Source of the DNA: Actinomycetospora straminea
GTDB lineage: Bacteria > Actinomycetota > Actinomycetes > Mycobacteriales > Pseudonocardiaceae
Assembly: GCF_028737255.1 (NCBI RefSeq)
Contig: NZ_JAQZAN010000006.1
Span: 1-64,000, forward strand
Direction of reading: 5' to 3'
DNA length: 64,000 bases
In this document: positions 1 through 16,150 of the stretch, in pieces
How the letters are laid out: every line of letters begins with the position of its first letter
How positions within the stretch are numbered: the first letter of the stretch is position 1
Position numbers and translations under genes: made by a program
The notes under the pieces: generated by a model
What the model saw: only the letters and a program-made list of their open reading frames with translations
Databases searched by the model: none
Told to the model about the DNA's origin: nothing

Positions 1-60
1 GGACAAACACACCAAACATTCAGCACACTGTTGAGTTCTCAAAGGACAACCACACGCGCC
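1..60 (-). promoter_or_regulatory. rRNA operon leader (antitermination region)
   Basis: Read on the minus strand this stretch contains TTTGAGAACTCAACAGTGTG followed by a short AT-richer run. That motif is the conserved leader element found just upstream of 16S rRNA in many actinobacteria. It implies a 16S-23S-5S operon transcribed leftward and starting just outside the window. The rRNA itself is not present, so the operon is inferred. Confidence 0.75.
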
Positions 61-147
61 TCGCCACGACCGATTCGGTCGAGTTCATCGCGGTGATCCC
101 ACCCTACACGATCCACCGTGGTGGACCCGCCGGTAGGGCGACCTCCT

Positions 148-177
148 AGCTTAGTTGTCCGCAGGACCCGGGGGCAA
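148..177 (-). promoter_or_regulatory. candidate rRNA operon promoter
   Basis: On the minus strand TTGCCC (172-177) and TAAGCT (148-153) are separated by 18 bp and lie about 90-120 bp before the conserved rRNA leader element. The -10 matches TAnnnT and the -35 begins TTG, as in actinobacterial rrn promoters. Positions 61-300 contain no gene and appear to be the rrn promoter region plus the tyrS 3' flank. Other rrn promoters may lie here but none is as clear. Confidence 0.45.
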
Positions 178-274
178 CCCCGTTCTTGCGATGACCAGAA
201 CTCTACACACGCCCGAAACCCGCCCTGCACCGGGGGGTCGATCTCCGCGTCGTTGCTGGTCACACCTGGTTCCC

Positions 275-288
275 GCCCCGGACGGGGC
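275..288 (-). terminator. possible tyrS terminator hairpin
   Basis: GCCCCGGACGGGGC forms a compact 5-bp stem with a 4-nt loop, 12 nt past the tyrS stop. There is no T-tract, as usual for intrinsic terminators in high-GC actinobacteria. It would separate tyrS from the rrn promoter downstream. Confidence 0.3.
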
Positions 289-300
289 CGAAACCGCCCG

Positions 301-1584
301 TCAGGACCCCACGAGCTCCACGCCGGCGGTGTTGCGCTTGCCCCGCCGGACGACGAGCCAGCGGCCGTGGAGCAGGTCACCGTCGGCCGGCTCCCAGTCC
401 TCGGTCTCGATCTTCGTGTTGTTCACGTAGGCGCCGCCCTCGGCGACGGTGCGCCGCGCCGCGCCCCGGCTGGCGGACAGGCCGCTGCCCACGAGCAGGT
501 CGACGATCGTCGGCTTCTCCGACCGCGTGGCGGTGAACGACGGGATCTCCGCGACGGCCGCCGCGAGCGTCGACGCGTCCAGCGCGGCCAGCTCCCCCCG
601 CCCGAACAGCGCCCGGCTGGCCGCCTCGGCCCGCTCGACCTCGTCCTCGCCGTGCACGAGCGCCGTCACCGACCGGGCCAGCGCCCGCTGCGCCTCGCGC
701 GCCTGCGGCTTCTCCTCGGTGTGGCGCTCGAGCTCGGTGATCTCGTCGTGGGAGAGCCAGGTGAACGCGCGCAGGTAGGTGCCCACCATCGCGTCCTCGG
801 CCTGGATCCAGAACTGGTAGAAGGCGTACGGGCTGGTCAGCTCGCGGTCGAGCCAGACGGTGCCGCTCTCGGTCTTGCCGAACTTGGTGCCGTCGGCCTT
901 CGTGACGAGCGGCGTCCCGAGCGCGTGCAGCGACCGTCCCTCGACGCGGTGGACGAGGTCCGTGCCGGCGGTGAGGTTGCCCCACTGGTCGCTCCCGCCG
1001 GTCTGCAACGTGCAGCCGTAGCGGCGGAAGAGCTCGAGGAAGTCGTAGGACTGGAGCAGCTGGTAGGAGAACTCGGCGTAGCTGATGCCCTCCTCGGACT
1101 CCATACGCCGGCTCACGGCCTCCTTGGCGAGCATCCGCCCGACCCGGAAGTGCTTGCCGACGTCGCGCAGGAAGTCGAGCGCCGAGAGGCCCTCGGTCCA
1201 GTCCAGGTTGTTCACCAGCAGCGCGGCGTTCGGCGTCCCGGACGAGAAGTCGAGGAACGGGCGCAGCTGGGCGCCGAGCTTGTCCACCCAGCCGACGACG
1301 ACGTCGCGGTCGTTGAGCGTGCGCTCCGACGTCGGCTTCGGGTCGCCGATGAGCCCCGTCGCCCCGCCGACCAGCGCGATCGGGCGGTGGCCCGCCTGCT
1401 GGAAGCGGGCGAGCGTGAGCCACTGCAGCAGGTGCCCGATGTGCGCGCTGGGCGCGGTGGGGTCGATCCCGGAATAGAGCGTGACCATCCCCGCGTCGAG
1501 GTCCCGGCGCAGCGCGTCGAGGTCGGTGCTCTGGGCGATGAGGCCCCGCCAGGCGAGGTCGTCGAGGATGTGCGGTCCGGTCAC
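301..1584 (-). CDS. tyrS: tyrosyl-tRNA synthetase
   Basis: A 427-aa class I aminoacyl-tRNA synthetase that charges tRNA-Tyr in the cytoplasm. The HIGH motif is at residues 48-51, inside the Rossmann catalytic domain that begins [10 protein letters not shown]. The KMSKS-equivalent KFGKT is at 234-238. A C-terminal S4 RNA-binding domain spans about residues 355-410 ([18 protein letters not shown]). Length is normal for bacterial TyrS. The ATG start gives the expected N-terminus. It lies 22 bp after the DNA glycosylase gene in the same direction, an arrangement I recall from mycobacteria. It is the last gene before the rRNA operon. Confidence 0.97.
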   Translation of the reverse strand: MTGPHILDDLAWRGLIAQSTDLDALRRDLDAGMVTLYSGIDPTAPSAHIGHLLQWLTLARFQQAGHRPIALVGGATGLIGDPKPTSERTLNDRDVVVGWVDKLGAQLRPFLDFSSGTPNAALLVNNLDWTEGLSALDFLRDVGKHFRVGRMLAKEAVSRRMESEEGISYAEFSYQLLQSYDFLELFRRYGCTLQTGGSDQWGNLTAGTDLVHRVEGRSLHALGTPLVTKADGTKFGKTESGTVWLDRELTSPYAFYQFWIQAEDAMVGTYLRAFTWLSHDEITELERHTEEKPQAREAQRALARSVTALVHGEDEVERAEAASRALFGRGELAALDASTLAAAVAEIPSFTATRSEKPTIVDLLVGSGLSASRGAARRTVAEGGAYVNNTKIETEDWEPADGDLLHGRWLVVRRGKRNTAGVELVGS

Positions 1585-1606
1585 GCGTCCAGTCTGCCGA
1601 ACCCCG

Positions 1607-2230
1607 TCACCAGTCCGGTCCCTCGGCCCGGGCTCGGCCCGCCTTGTACGGCGTCACGGCCCGGGAGCCGGCGACCCAGAACCGCCACGGCCGCTCCTGA
1701 CCCGCGGCGACGCCGACCCGCGGGCCGGTGCGGACGTCGTCGTCACCGACCGGCTCCCCCGCCAGCAGCCGCACCGGCGACGACGGGGACAGGACGTCGA
1801 CGCCGTTGGCCTTCCGGTCGAGCCCGAGCAGCGTGCACAGCCGCGCGGGGCCCCGGGCGAGCTCGGCGTCGCGGCCCCGGGCCGTCGGGCGGCGGGCGTG
1901 GGCCGCGCCGGCGTCGGAGAGCACCTCCCCCGCCCGCAGCAGCACCGCACCCGCGACGCCGTCGCGCAGGCAGACGACGTTCGCGCAGAAGTGCATGCCG
2001 TAGACGAAGTAGACGTACAGGTGACCCGCCGGGCCCCACATCACCGCGTTGCGGGCGGTCTTCCCGCGGTAGCAGTGCGAGCCGGGGTCGTCGGCGCCGC
2101 GGTAGGCCTCCACCTCCACGAGCCGGACGCGGACCTCGCCCTGTGGCGTGTCCGCGGCGATCTCGCAGCCGAGCAGCCGGCGCGCCGCGGGGAGGACGTC
2201 GTCGGACAGCGCCGACCGGTCGAGCAGCAT
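1607..2230 (-). CDS. mpg: 3-methyladenine DNA glycosylase (AAG/MPG family)
   Basis: A 207-aa base-excision repair glycosylase of the AAG (MPG) fold, which removes alkylated purines such as 3-methyladenine. The family signature VEVEAYRG (residues 38-45) carries the likely catalytic Glu41 and the intercalating Tyr43. His52 and the [16 protein letters not shown] strand (71-86) match the family core. Length agrees with the short bacterial form. It follows the transglycosylase gene with a 31-bp gap and precedes tyrS, so the three may be co-transcribed. Confidence 0.93.
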   Translation of the reverse strand: MLLDRSALSDDVLPAARRLLGCEIAADTPQGEVRVRLVEVEAYRGADDPGSHCYRGKTARNAVMWGPAGHLYVYFVYGMHFCANVVCLRDGVAGAVLLRAGEVLSDAGAAHARRPTARGRDAELARGPARLCTLLGLDRKANGVDVLSPSSPVRLLAGEPVGDDDVRTGPRVGVAAGQERPWRFWVAGSRAVTPYKAGRARAEGPDW

Positions 2231-2261
2231 CGGCCGCGATCCTGCCCCAGGCGACCCACCG

Positions 2262-3206
2262 TCACCGCGCGAGGTAGTCGACCGCGCGCACCGGCTCCGC
2301 CTCGTCGTACCCGACGGGCAGGTGGACGCGCCCGGCCGTGGTCCGGAAGTAGACCTCCCAGGCGTGGAAGGCCAGGTAGGCGCGCTCGTCGTCCTGCATC
2401 ACCGCGGCGTAGGCGCGGACGGCGCGGACGTAGCGCTCGTCGTCGTTGTAGCGCTCCAGGGCCCGATCGAGGCCGTCCGCGGTGGCGCCGCCGTTGGCGC
2501 GCAGGTAGTTGGCCGCGCCGAGGATCGCGTCGTGCGGGTCGGTGACGTCGCCGCCGAGCCCGTAGCTCGCCCACGTCGCGGGCATGAACTGCATGGGCCC
2601 CCGCGCGCCGGCCTCGGAGTGCGAGGCGATGCGGCCCATGCGGCTCTCGACGAGGTTCACCGCCGCAAGCACCGTCCACGGCACCCCGAAGCGCTCCTGG
2701 GCCTCGGCGTAGTGCGCCCGCAGGCGCTCGGGCGGCAGCGGCGCGGCGATGCGCCAGGCCGGGAGCATCTCGCCGGGCCCGCGCTTCGCCATCGCGAGGA
2801 GGTCGCGCCCGGCGCCGACGATGCGCCCGGTGGCCTCGGCGGTCTCCGGCGACAGGGCCGCGAGCACGGGCGGGAGCCGCTCGGGGTGGAAGGCGAGCTC
2901 CTCGTACGCCACCTGGGCCGTGCGCCCCGCGGCCGCCACGTCCTGGGGCGAGCGGGTGGGGTCGGCGACGGTGCGCCGGGCCTCCTCGAGCACGGCGGCC
3001 AGGGCGGCGGGCTCGGTGGGGACGCTCGGGCCGTGGGGGCCGATCGGGTCGGACGACGAGATCGACGACGGGGGCGACGACGCCGGCGACGGGGTGGCGG
3101 GCGTGCTCGCGGCGGGCGACGGGGGGCCGCTCGCACACCCGCCCAGGGCCGTCAGCACGGCGGCGAGCAGCGCGACGACCCCCACCCACGCACGGCCCCC
3201 GCCCAC
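2262..3206 (-). CDS. lytic transglycosylase-type lipoprotein (SLT domain)
   Basis: About 314 aa from the GTG at 3206. A basic N-terminus and hydrophobic stretch (VGVVALLAAVLTAL) end in a lipobox-like LGGC, so it is probably exported and lipid-anchored. A Pro/Ser/Ala-rich linker follows. The C-terminal half is a soluble lytic transglycosylase domain: ERFGVPWTVLAAVNLVESRMGR contains the catalytic-type Glu, followed by GARGPMQFMPATWASYG and AANYLRANGG. Such enzymes cleave peptidoglycan between MurNAc and GlcNAc. An upstream GTG at 3260 would put 18 extra residues before the signal peptide, so I prefer 3206. It follows argH but is separated from it by an inverted repeat. Confidence 0.85.
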   Translation of the reverse strand: MGGGRAWVGVVALLAAVLTALGGCASGPPSPAASTPATPSPASSPPSSISSSDPIGPHGPSVPTEPAALAAVLEEARRTVADPTRSPQDVAAAGRTAQVAYEELAFHPERLPPVLAALSPETAEATGRIVGAGRDLLAMAKRGPGEMLPAWRIAAPLPPERLRAHYAEAQERFGVPWTVLAAVNLVESRMGRIASHSEAGARGPMQFMPATWASYGLGGDVTDPHDAILGAANYLRANGGATADGLDRALERYNDDERYVRAVRAYAAVMQDDERAYLAFHAWEVYFRTTAGRVHLPVGYDEAEPVRAVDYLAR

Positions 3207-3280
3207 GGGATCCAGCCTAGGCGTCGGGAGATCCCCGAGCTGATCTGCCGGGTGATCCACGTACCGATACGGACGTCCGA

Positions 3281-3305
3281 TGTCAGCGACGCCACTTCGC
3301 TGACA
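3281..3305 (-). terminator. perfect 9-bp inverted repeat after argH
   Basis: TGTCAGCGA (3281-3289) and TCGCTGACA (3297-3305) are perfect complements with a 7-nt loop, 6 nt beyond the argH stop on the minus strand. It could end the arginine operon transcript. It also lies in the promoter region of the transglycosylase gene, so an operator role is possible. There is no T-tract. Confidence 0.5.
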
Positions 3306-3311
3306 CGAGCG

Positions 3312-8617
<5,306 letters not shown>

Positions 8618-8620
8618 CCG

Positions 8621-9561
8621 TCACGCCTCCTTCCCGTCGGCCGGCACGACCATCGTCCCGACACCGGCACTCGTGAACACCTCGAGCAGCACGGAGTGCG
8701 CCACCCGGCCGTCGATGACGTGCGCCCGCGGCACGCCGCCCTGCACGGCCCGCAGGCAGGCCTCCATCTTCGGGATCATGCCGCTGGCCAGCGTCGGCAG
8801 GAGCGCGGCGAGCTCGACGTCGTCGATCGTCGAGCGCAGGCTCGAGCGGTCCGGCCAGTCGGTGTAGAGCCCCTCGACGTCGGTGAGGACGACGAGCTTG
8901 CGGGCGCCGAGCGCCTCGGCCAGCGCGGCCGCGGCGGTGTCGGCGTTGACGTTGTGCACGACGCCGTCGACGTCGGGGGCGACGGTCGAGACGACGGGGA
9001 TGCGCCCGCCGGCGACGAGGTCGAGCACGGCGGCCGGGTTGACCTCGACGACGTCGCCGACGAGGCCGACGTCGACCTGCTCGCCGTCGACGGTCGCGGT
9101 GCGCCGCGCGGCGGTGAAGAGGCGAGCGTCCTCGCCGGAGAGGCCGACGGCGTAGGGGCCGTGGGCGTTGATCAGGCCGACGAGCTCGCGGCCGACCTGC
9201 CCGACGAGCACCATCCGGACGACGTCCATCGTCTCGGGCGTCGTGACCCGCAGGCCGCCGCGGAACTCGCCCTCCATGCCGAGCCGGCCGAGCATGCTCG
9301 TGATCTGGGGGCCGCCGCCGTGGACGACGACCGGGCGGATGCCGGCGAGGCGCAGGAAGACCATGTCCTCGGCGAACGCGCGGCGCAACGCGTCGTCGGT
9401 CATCGCGTTGCCGCCGTACTTGACGACGACGACCGCGCCCTGGAAGCGCTGCAGCCAGGGCAGGGCCTCGGCCAGGACGCCGGCCTTGGCGGCGGCCTCG
9501 TGGTAGCGGTCGGGCACGTCGGCGGGGACGGGGATGCTCGTGAGCGCCTGATCGATGTCGG

Positions 9562-9565
<4 letters not shown>
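8621..9565 (-). CDS. argB: acetylglutamate kinase
   Basis: A 314-aa amino-acid kinase that phosphorylates N-acetylglutamate, usually the arginine-inhibited step. The nucleotide and substrate motifs [19 protein letters not shown] and [26 protein letters not shown] are intact. The N-terminal helix before the kinase core (residues 1-35) is of the type linked to arginine-sensitive hexameric enzymes. The ATG at 9565 overlaps the argJ TGA by 4 bp. Confidence 0.97.
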
Positions 9566-11780
<2,215 letters not shown>

Positions 11781-11799
11781 CGCGGGGTCGGGTGGGCCC

Positions 11800-11848
11800 G
11801 GTTACTGGCTCGTATCGCTCGGTGGGCGAGCGATACGAGCCAGTAACC
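11800..11848 (-). terminator. perfect 22-bp stem hairpin between argC and the NDH-2-like gene
   Basis: Positions 11800-11821 and 11827-11848 are exact reverse complements (22 bp each) with a 5-nt GTGGG loop. It starts 4 nt past the stop codon of the flavoprotein gene, so it most likely ends that transcript and insulates the arginine promoter. There is no U-tract. The symmetry means it would fold equally on either strand. Confidence 0.75.
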
Positions 11849-11852
11849 GCCG

Positions 11853-14021
11853 TCAGTTCGTGTCGCGCAGGGAGTGCCGGGGCTTCGTGGTCGACGGGTA
11901 GGGCGCGCGGGGGCCAGCGTCGACGCCGGTGCCGGCGCTGCCGCGGGGCGCCGACGGGAACGACGGGTGCGGCTCGCGGAACGCGCCCGACGGCTCCCCG
12001 AACGCCAGCGACGGGGTGGGCTCGCGGAAGGGGTCCGACGGCAGGGGCTCGCTGAACGGCTCGCTGAACGGCACGCTGAACGGCTCGCCGAACGGCAGCG
12101 ACGGGTGCGGCTCGCGGATGCTCTCGAAGCTGCCCGACCGCGTCATCTGCATCGCGGGGATGCCCTGGGAGTCGGTGGCGCTGCCGGTCGGGACGCGGGT
12201 CCCGGACGGGGGCGTCGGCGGCACGAACGGCGCGGACGGGACCGACGGCATGCGCCGCGGGCCTGTCACCGACGGGTCGGCGCCCCAGGTCGGCACCACC
12301 GGCGTGGCCCCGGTGGGCAGGTCCTCGGCCCCCTCGCCGCGAGTGGCCGGGGCGGGGTCAGGGGCGGCGTCCGGAGCGGCGTCCGCCACGCGCGGCGCCA
12401 CCGTCGGCGGAGCGTCGGTGTCGGGCAGGGGGGCGGCGTCGCGGCGGCCGACGGCGACGAGGTCGCGGCCGAGGAGCCCGGAGACGACCCAGTCCAGGGC
12501 GATGCGCACGGTCCGGTCGGCCGTCGGCACGGCCCACAGGTGGTAGGCGCGGTGCAGCGCGAACGCGGGCCACCCGGTCACGCGCAGCGGGCCGATCTGG
12601 GCCGCACCGCGCCGGCGGCCCAGACCGGCCACGGCGCCGGCGTTCTGGTGGCGGTAGCCGCGCAGCAGCCGGCCGGCGAGGAAGGCGTCGACGTTGCGCG
12701 CGAGCAGCCGGGCCTGGCGCACGGCGTGCTGGGCGGTCGGGGCGGTGGTCACCGGCTCGCCGTCGCGCGGAACGGGCACGGTCACGTCGGGCACCGCGGC
12801 GCAGTCGCCGGCGGTGAAGACGTGGGCGCGGTCGCGGACCTGCAGCGTCGTCGCGCAGCGCACGCGGCCGCGCGGGTCGAGGGGCAGGTCGGTGCGCTCG
12901 AGCAGCGGGTTCGGCACGGAGCCGGCGGCGACGACGATGGTGTCGGTGGCGAAGGTCGGCCCGCCGGCGAGCACGACGCGCCCGCCCTCGGCCGACGTGA
13001 TCTTCGCGCCGACCCGGACCTCGATGCCGCGGCGCAGCAGCTGGGCGTGCACGCGGGCGGCGAGCGCCGGGCTGACCTCGGGCATGATCCGCCCGGCGGC
13101 CTCGAGGAGCACCCACTGGATCTCCTCGGCGATGTGCCCGGGCTGGTGCTTCGCGGCGCGGCGCGTCATGTCCTCGAGCTCGCCGAGCACCTCGAGGCCC
13201 GCGAAGCCGCCGCCGATCACCGTGAAGGTCAGCAGGCGCCGGCGCTCGGCCGGATCGGTCGTGGACGACGCGGCGTCGAGGCGCGAGAGGACGTGGTCGC
13301 GCAGCGCGAGCGCGTCGGTGACCGACCGGAACGGCAGCGCCCGCTCGTCGAGACCCGGGATCGGCAGGCGCCGCGGCGACGTGCCGGGGGCGACGACGAG
13401 GACGTCGTAGCCGATCTCGCGGGTGCCGCCGTCGGGCAGGCTCACCACGGCGCGGCGGGAGGCGTCGTCGATCGCGGCGACCGAGCCCGTGATGACGTCG
13501 CAGCGGCGCAGGACCCGCCGCAGCGGCACGGTGAGGTGGCGCGGCTCGATGGCGCCGGCGGCGGCCTCGGGCAGGAACGGCTGGTAGGTCATGTGCGCCT
13601 GCGGGTCGACGACCGTGATGCCGGCGATGGCGGTCGACGCGTCGCCCGGGCCGAGGTGGCGCCCACCGCGCGTCCCGCCCGGCAGGCGCGCCTGCAGCGC
13701 CCGCGCGGCGACGAGACCGGCGTAGCCGCCGCCGACGACGAGCACCCGCGCACCCTCGGCGGCCGCCGCGGCGCTGCGGACGCGCAGCCGCACGAGGAAC
13801 ACCACCGCCACGGCGCACAGGAACCCGCCGAGCGCCGCGGCGCCCCACGCGGGCAGGGCGCCGAACACCCAGAACAGCGCGACGACGACCGGCCCGATGA
13901 CCAGCAGCACGCCGCGCCCGACCACGAAGTCCGCGGTCGACCAGGTGCCGCCGGCCTCCTCGGCCTCCTCGGACGGGGCCGGGTGCGACGATTCCTGCGG
14001 CTCACCGGGCGCGCTGGACAT
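11853..14021 (-). CDS. NDH-2-like NAD(P)/FAD oxidoreductase with N-terminal membrane segments and long repeat tail
   Basis: 722 aa from the ATG at 14021, preceded by GAGGAG at good spacing. Residues about 35-80 form two hydrophobic helices. A pyridine-nucleotide-disulfide-type flavoprotein domain follows: FAD motif VLVVGGGYAGL, DPQAHMTYQPFLPEAAAG, second dinucleotide motif VIGGGFAGLEV, and VFTAGDCAAVPD near the end. This matches type II NADH:quinone dehydrogenases, which are usually 400-460 aa without N-terminal helices. The last ~200 residues are Pro/Ser/Glu-rich with repeated FSEP, FGEP and REPHPS units, probably disordered. It may pass electrons from NADH to quinone at the membrane; the substrate is not shown by sequence. 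Confidence 0.85.
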   Translation of the reverse strand: MSSAPGEPQESSHPAPSEEAEEAGGTWSTADFVVGRGVLLVIGPVVVALFWVFGALPAWGAAALGGFLCAVAVVFLVRLRVRSAAAAAEGARVLVVGGGYAGLVAARALQARLPGGTRGGRHLGPGDASTAIAGITVVDPQAHMTYQPFLPEAAAGAIEPRHLTVPLRRVLRRCDVITGSVAAIDDASRRAVVSLPDGGTREIGYDVLVVAPGTSPRRLPIPGLDERALPFRSVTDALALRDHVLSRLDAASSTTDPAERRRLLTFTVIGGGFAGLEVLGELEDMTRRAAKHQPGHIAEEIQWVLLEAAGRIMPEVSPALAARVHAQLLRRGIEVRVGAKITSAEGGRVVLAGGPTFATDTIVVAAGSVPNPLLERTDLPLDPRGRVRCATTLQVRDRAHVFTAGDCAAVPDVTVPVPRDGEPVTTAPTAQHAVRQARLLARNVDAFLAGRLLRGYRHQNAGAVAGLGRRRGAAQIGPLRVTGWPAFALHRAYHLWAVPTADRTVRIALDWVVSGLLGRDLVAVGRRDAAPLPDTDAPPTVAPRVADAAPDAAPDPAPATRGEGAEDLPTGATPVVPTWGADPSVTGPRRMPSVPSAPFVPPTPPSGTRVPTGSATDSQGIPAMQMTRSGSFESIREPHPSLPFGEPFSVPFSEPFSEPLPSDPFREPTPSLAFGEPSGAFREPHPSFPSAPRGSAGTGVDAGPRAPYPSTTKPRHSLRDTN
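12046..12093 (+). repeat. four tandem 12-bp units in the NDH-2-like gene
   Basis: Four consecutive 12-bp units of the form GGCTCGCTGAAC (unit 3 has GGCACG, unit 4 GCCGAAC) lie inside the coding region. On the minus strand they encode the FSEP/FSVP-type repeats of the disordered tail. All are in frame, so copy-number change would alter tail length without a frameshift. Confidence 0.8.
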
Positions 14022-14186
14022 GCGTGAGGGCTCCTCGCGGTACGGGGTCGAGGGGTGCCGGCCCGGGCGAGGGGGGAGCCCCCGGGTCACGACCAGGTCA
14101 CGGTACGGAGACGGACGACCACGCGGGGCGGAGCTGAGAACGCGGCGCGCCGCCGACCGTCGATCACCCCCTACCGCGCGGTCACC

Positions 14187-14219
14187 GGTCAGGTGATCGC
14201 CCGAACGGGTCAGTGATCG
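14187..14219 (-). promoter_or_regulatory. direct repeats upstream of the NDH-2-like gene
   Basis: GGTCAGGTGATCG (14187-14199) and GGTCAGTGATCG (14208-14219) are near-identical and start 21 bp apart, two helical turns. They lie in the 160-190 bp region before the flavoprotein gene, just past the stop of the winged-helix gene. Candidate binding sites for an unidentified regulator. The rest of 14022-14253 shows no gene. Confidence 0.35.
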
Positions 14220-14253
14220 ACCGCCGGGCTCTCAGGTCCGCGACGAACGGTCC

Positions 14254-15288
14254 TCAGGGAAGGCGGGCGTGCGCCCTGGCGACGGCGGCGTCGGTGCGGG
14301 TGTCCAGGGCCGTGAACGGCGTGACCTCCAGGCGACCGCGCGGCGCCGTCCACGTCCCCACGACCCGCCCGCGCTGGACGATCGTCGGGCGGAACACCCC
14401 GTTGCCGCCGGGGACGATCCGGTCGAACTCGTCGGGGGCGAGCACGTGGCCGCGGTCGGCGTAGCCGAGCACGAACTCGTCGAAGCCGGGCAGCAGGTGC
14501 ACCCCGAGCGCGGCGCGCCGGTGCGCGGCGAGGCGGTCGGGGACCGCCGGGTCGAGCAGGTGCTCGGTGCCGTCGACGTCCATCGACGCCAGCTCGCGAC
14601 GGGCGAGCGCGATGCCGGTGTCGACGTCGGCCATCGGGATGCCGGTCCAGCGGGCGAAGTCGGTGCGCGTGGCGGGGCCGTGCGAGCGGAAGTACCGCCG
14701 CGCCCACTCCCCCAGCGCCTCGTCGCGCTCGAGCACCCGCGGCGACGGGATCCAGCGCGCGACGTCGACGATCACCGGCTCGCCGTCGCGCAGCGGGCCG
14801 AAGCACAGGACGCCGGTGGACGCCAGCTCGGCGAGCAGGTGGTAGCCGCGGCCCTTGACCGGGTCGAGTCCCCCGGCCTCCCACGCGGCGAAGAGCTCCG
14901 CGCGCGTGGCGGGGACGGCGGCGAGGGCGAGCTCGCGGGCACGGTCGAGGTCGGCGTCGACCAGGCCCAGCTCGCCGCGCCGGCGTGCCGCCTGGACCCG
15001 CGGGCGCGGGGTGCCGAGCGGGAGCATCCAGCCGAGGTCCTCGGCCGGCACGAGGTGCAGCGTCCCGCGCATCGGCCAGCTGCGGACGACCGCCTCGGTG
15101 TCGCACGCCGCCGTCACCGCGTCCCGGGAGCGCGACGCCGTGCGCAGCGCCAGCGAGGTCAGCGCGCCCGGGAGCTCCTGGGCCTGCACCGCCCCGAGGT
15201 GACGGACGATCGCGGCGACGTCGTCCGTGCGCGGCGCCACGAGCCCCAGCGCGACCAGCCGCAGCAGCCCGACCTCGGAGACCCTCAC
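14254..15288 (-). CDS. winged-helix DNA-binding domain protein (HTH_42-like)
   Basis: 344 aa from a GTG at 15288 that overlaps the stop of the upstream hydrolase gene by 4 bp. It resembles the AlkZ/YcaQ-like family (HTH_42): N-terminal HLGAVQAQELPGALTSLALRT, then SWPMRGTLHLVPAEDLGWML and PGFDEFVLGYADRGHVLAPDEF. Some members are DNA glycosylases that unhook crosslinks. A QxQ-type catalytic motif can be seen as AQE only tentatively, so activity is not assigned. Coupled translation with the hydrolase suggests a shared operon. Confidence 0.8.
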   Translation of the reverse strand: MRVSEVGLLRLVALGLVAPRTDDVAAIVRHLGAVQAQELPGALTSLALRTASRSRDAVTAACDTEAVVRSWPMRGTLHLVPAEDLGWMLPLGTPRPRVQAARRRGELGLVDADLDRARELALAAVPATRAELFAAWEAGGLDPVKGRGYHLLAELASTGVLCFGPLRDGEPVIVDVARWIPSPRVLERDEALGEWARRYFRSHGPATRTDFARWTGIPMADVDTGIALARRELASMDVDGTEHLLDPAVPDRLAAHRRAALGVHLLPGFDEFVLGYADRGHVLAPDEFDRIVPGGNGVFRPTIVQRGRVVGTWTAPRGRLEVTPFTALDTRTDAAVARAHARLP

Positions 15289-16088
15289 GCGCCGAGATGC
15301 TGCCGGAACCACGCCACGGCGTGGGCGTCGACCTCCGCGGCGTGCGGCGTCTGCGGCGCGGGCGCGAGGCCCGGCTCCTCGGCCAGCGCGTGGCCCATGC
15401 CGTCGACCACCACCACGTCGGCGGGCCCGGCGGTCGCGCCCGCGAGGTCCCGGGCCGGCGCGAGGAACGCGCCGGCGTCGTCCTCGGACCCGACGACCAG
15501 ACGCACCGGCGTCGCGCCCAGCTCCGCGGCGCGCGCCGGGTAGTCCATGCGCGCGGCGACCGCGTCCGACTCCGGCGTCCACGCGTAGTCCACCCCGAAG
15601 AGCGTGCCCAGCACCGACACGACCGGCCGCAACTGCACCATCGGGCTCACCGCGACGAGCGCGGCGACGTCCGCGCGGCGCGTCGCCACCTCGAGGGCGA
15701 CACCGGCGCCGGCCGAGCCGCCGAAGAGCCCGAGGGGACCGGTGAGGCCGCGCTCGCGCAGCGCGGCCAGCACACCGTCGAACTCGTCGGCGGCCTGCGC
15801 GTTGACCGGCCCGTGCAGGAGCATGACCGCGTCCTCGTAGCCGCGGCGCATGACCTCGTCCATCCCGCCCTCGGGCAGCCGCGCGCCCGTCATCGGCAGG
15901 CCGAGGTAGACCTTCCACGCGTCGAGCCCGGCGAGCGGCAGCGCGGCGGCGAACGCGGCCTCGCTGCGCGGCGCGTCCATGAGGTGCCAGCCGACGAGCA
16001 CCGGCGCGTCGATCCGCCCGCTCTCGGGCGGCTCCAGCAGGAAGGGCACCCCGGCGACGGTCCCGACCTCGGCGTTCGTGGCGATCAC
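15285..16088 (-). CDS. alpha/beta hydrolase (dienelactone-hydrolase-like)
   Basis: 267 aa from GTG 16088, which follows an excellent GGGAGGAG ribosome site. The nucleophile elbow GGSAGAG is near residue 135. The acid is probably in VGSEDDAGAFL and the histidine in DGMGHALAEE, completing a Ser-Asp-His triad. The substrate is not identifiable. It is divergent from a TetR gene, and the 62-bp space between them holds palindromic sites, so it is likely repressed by that TetR. Confidence 0.85.
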   Translation of the reverse strand: MIATNAEVGTVAGVPFLLEPPESGRIDAPVLVGWHLMDAPRSEAAFAAALPLAGLDAWKVYLGLPMTGARLPEGGMDEVMRRGYEDAVMLLHGPVNAQAADEFDGVLAALRERGLTGPLGLFGGSAGAGVALEVATRRADVAALVAVSPMVQLRPVVSVLGTLFGVDYAWTPESDAVAARMDYPARAAELGATPVRLVVGSEDDAGAFLAPARDLAGATAGPADVVVVDGMGHALAEEPGLAPAPQTPHAAEVDAHAVAWFRQHLGA

Positions 16089-16109
16089 GGCGACTCCTCC
16101 CACGGCGAG

Positions 16110-16143
16110 CTGTACGGTGTACAGCTTACTGGACGCTGTACAG
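16110..16143. promoter_or_regulatory. TetR operator candidates (CTGTAC palindromes)
   Basis: CTGTACGGTGTACAG (16110-16124) is a perfect 6-3-6 palindrome. CTGTACAG (16136-16143) repeats the same half-sites. Both lie between the divergent hydrolase (start 16088) and TetR gene (start 16151), where binding would cover both starts. This fits a TetR that controls itself and the adjacent hydrolase. Confidence 0.65.
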
Positions 16144-16150
16144 TTCGTCC

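Noticed and set aside
118-2277. A 719-codon plus-strand frame over tyrS and mpg.
   Set aside because: Antisense to two well-conserved genes and without recognisable domains.
12046-12093. Tandem 12-bp units considered as a CRISPR or minisatellite locus.
   Set aside because: The units are contiguous with no spacers and are in frame within the flavoprotein tail.
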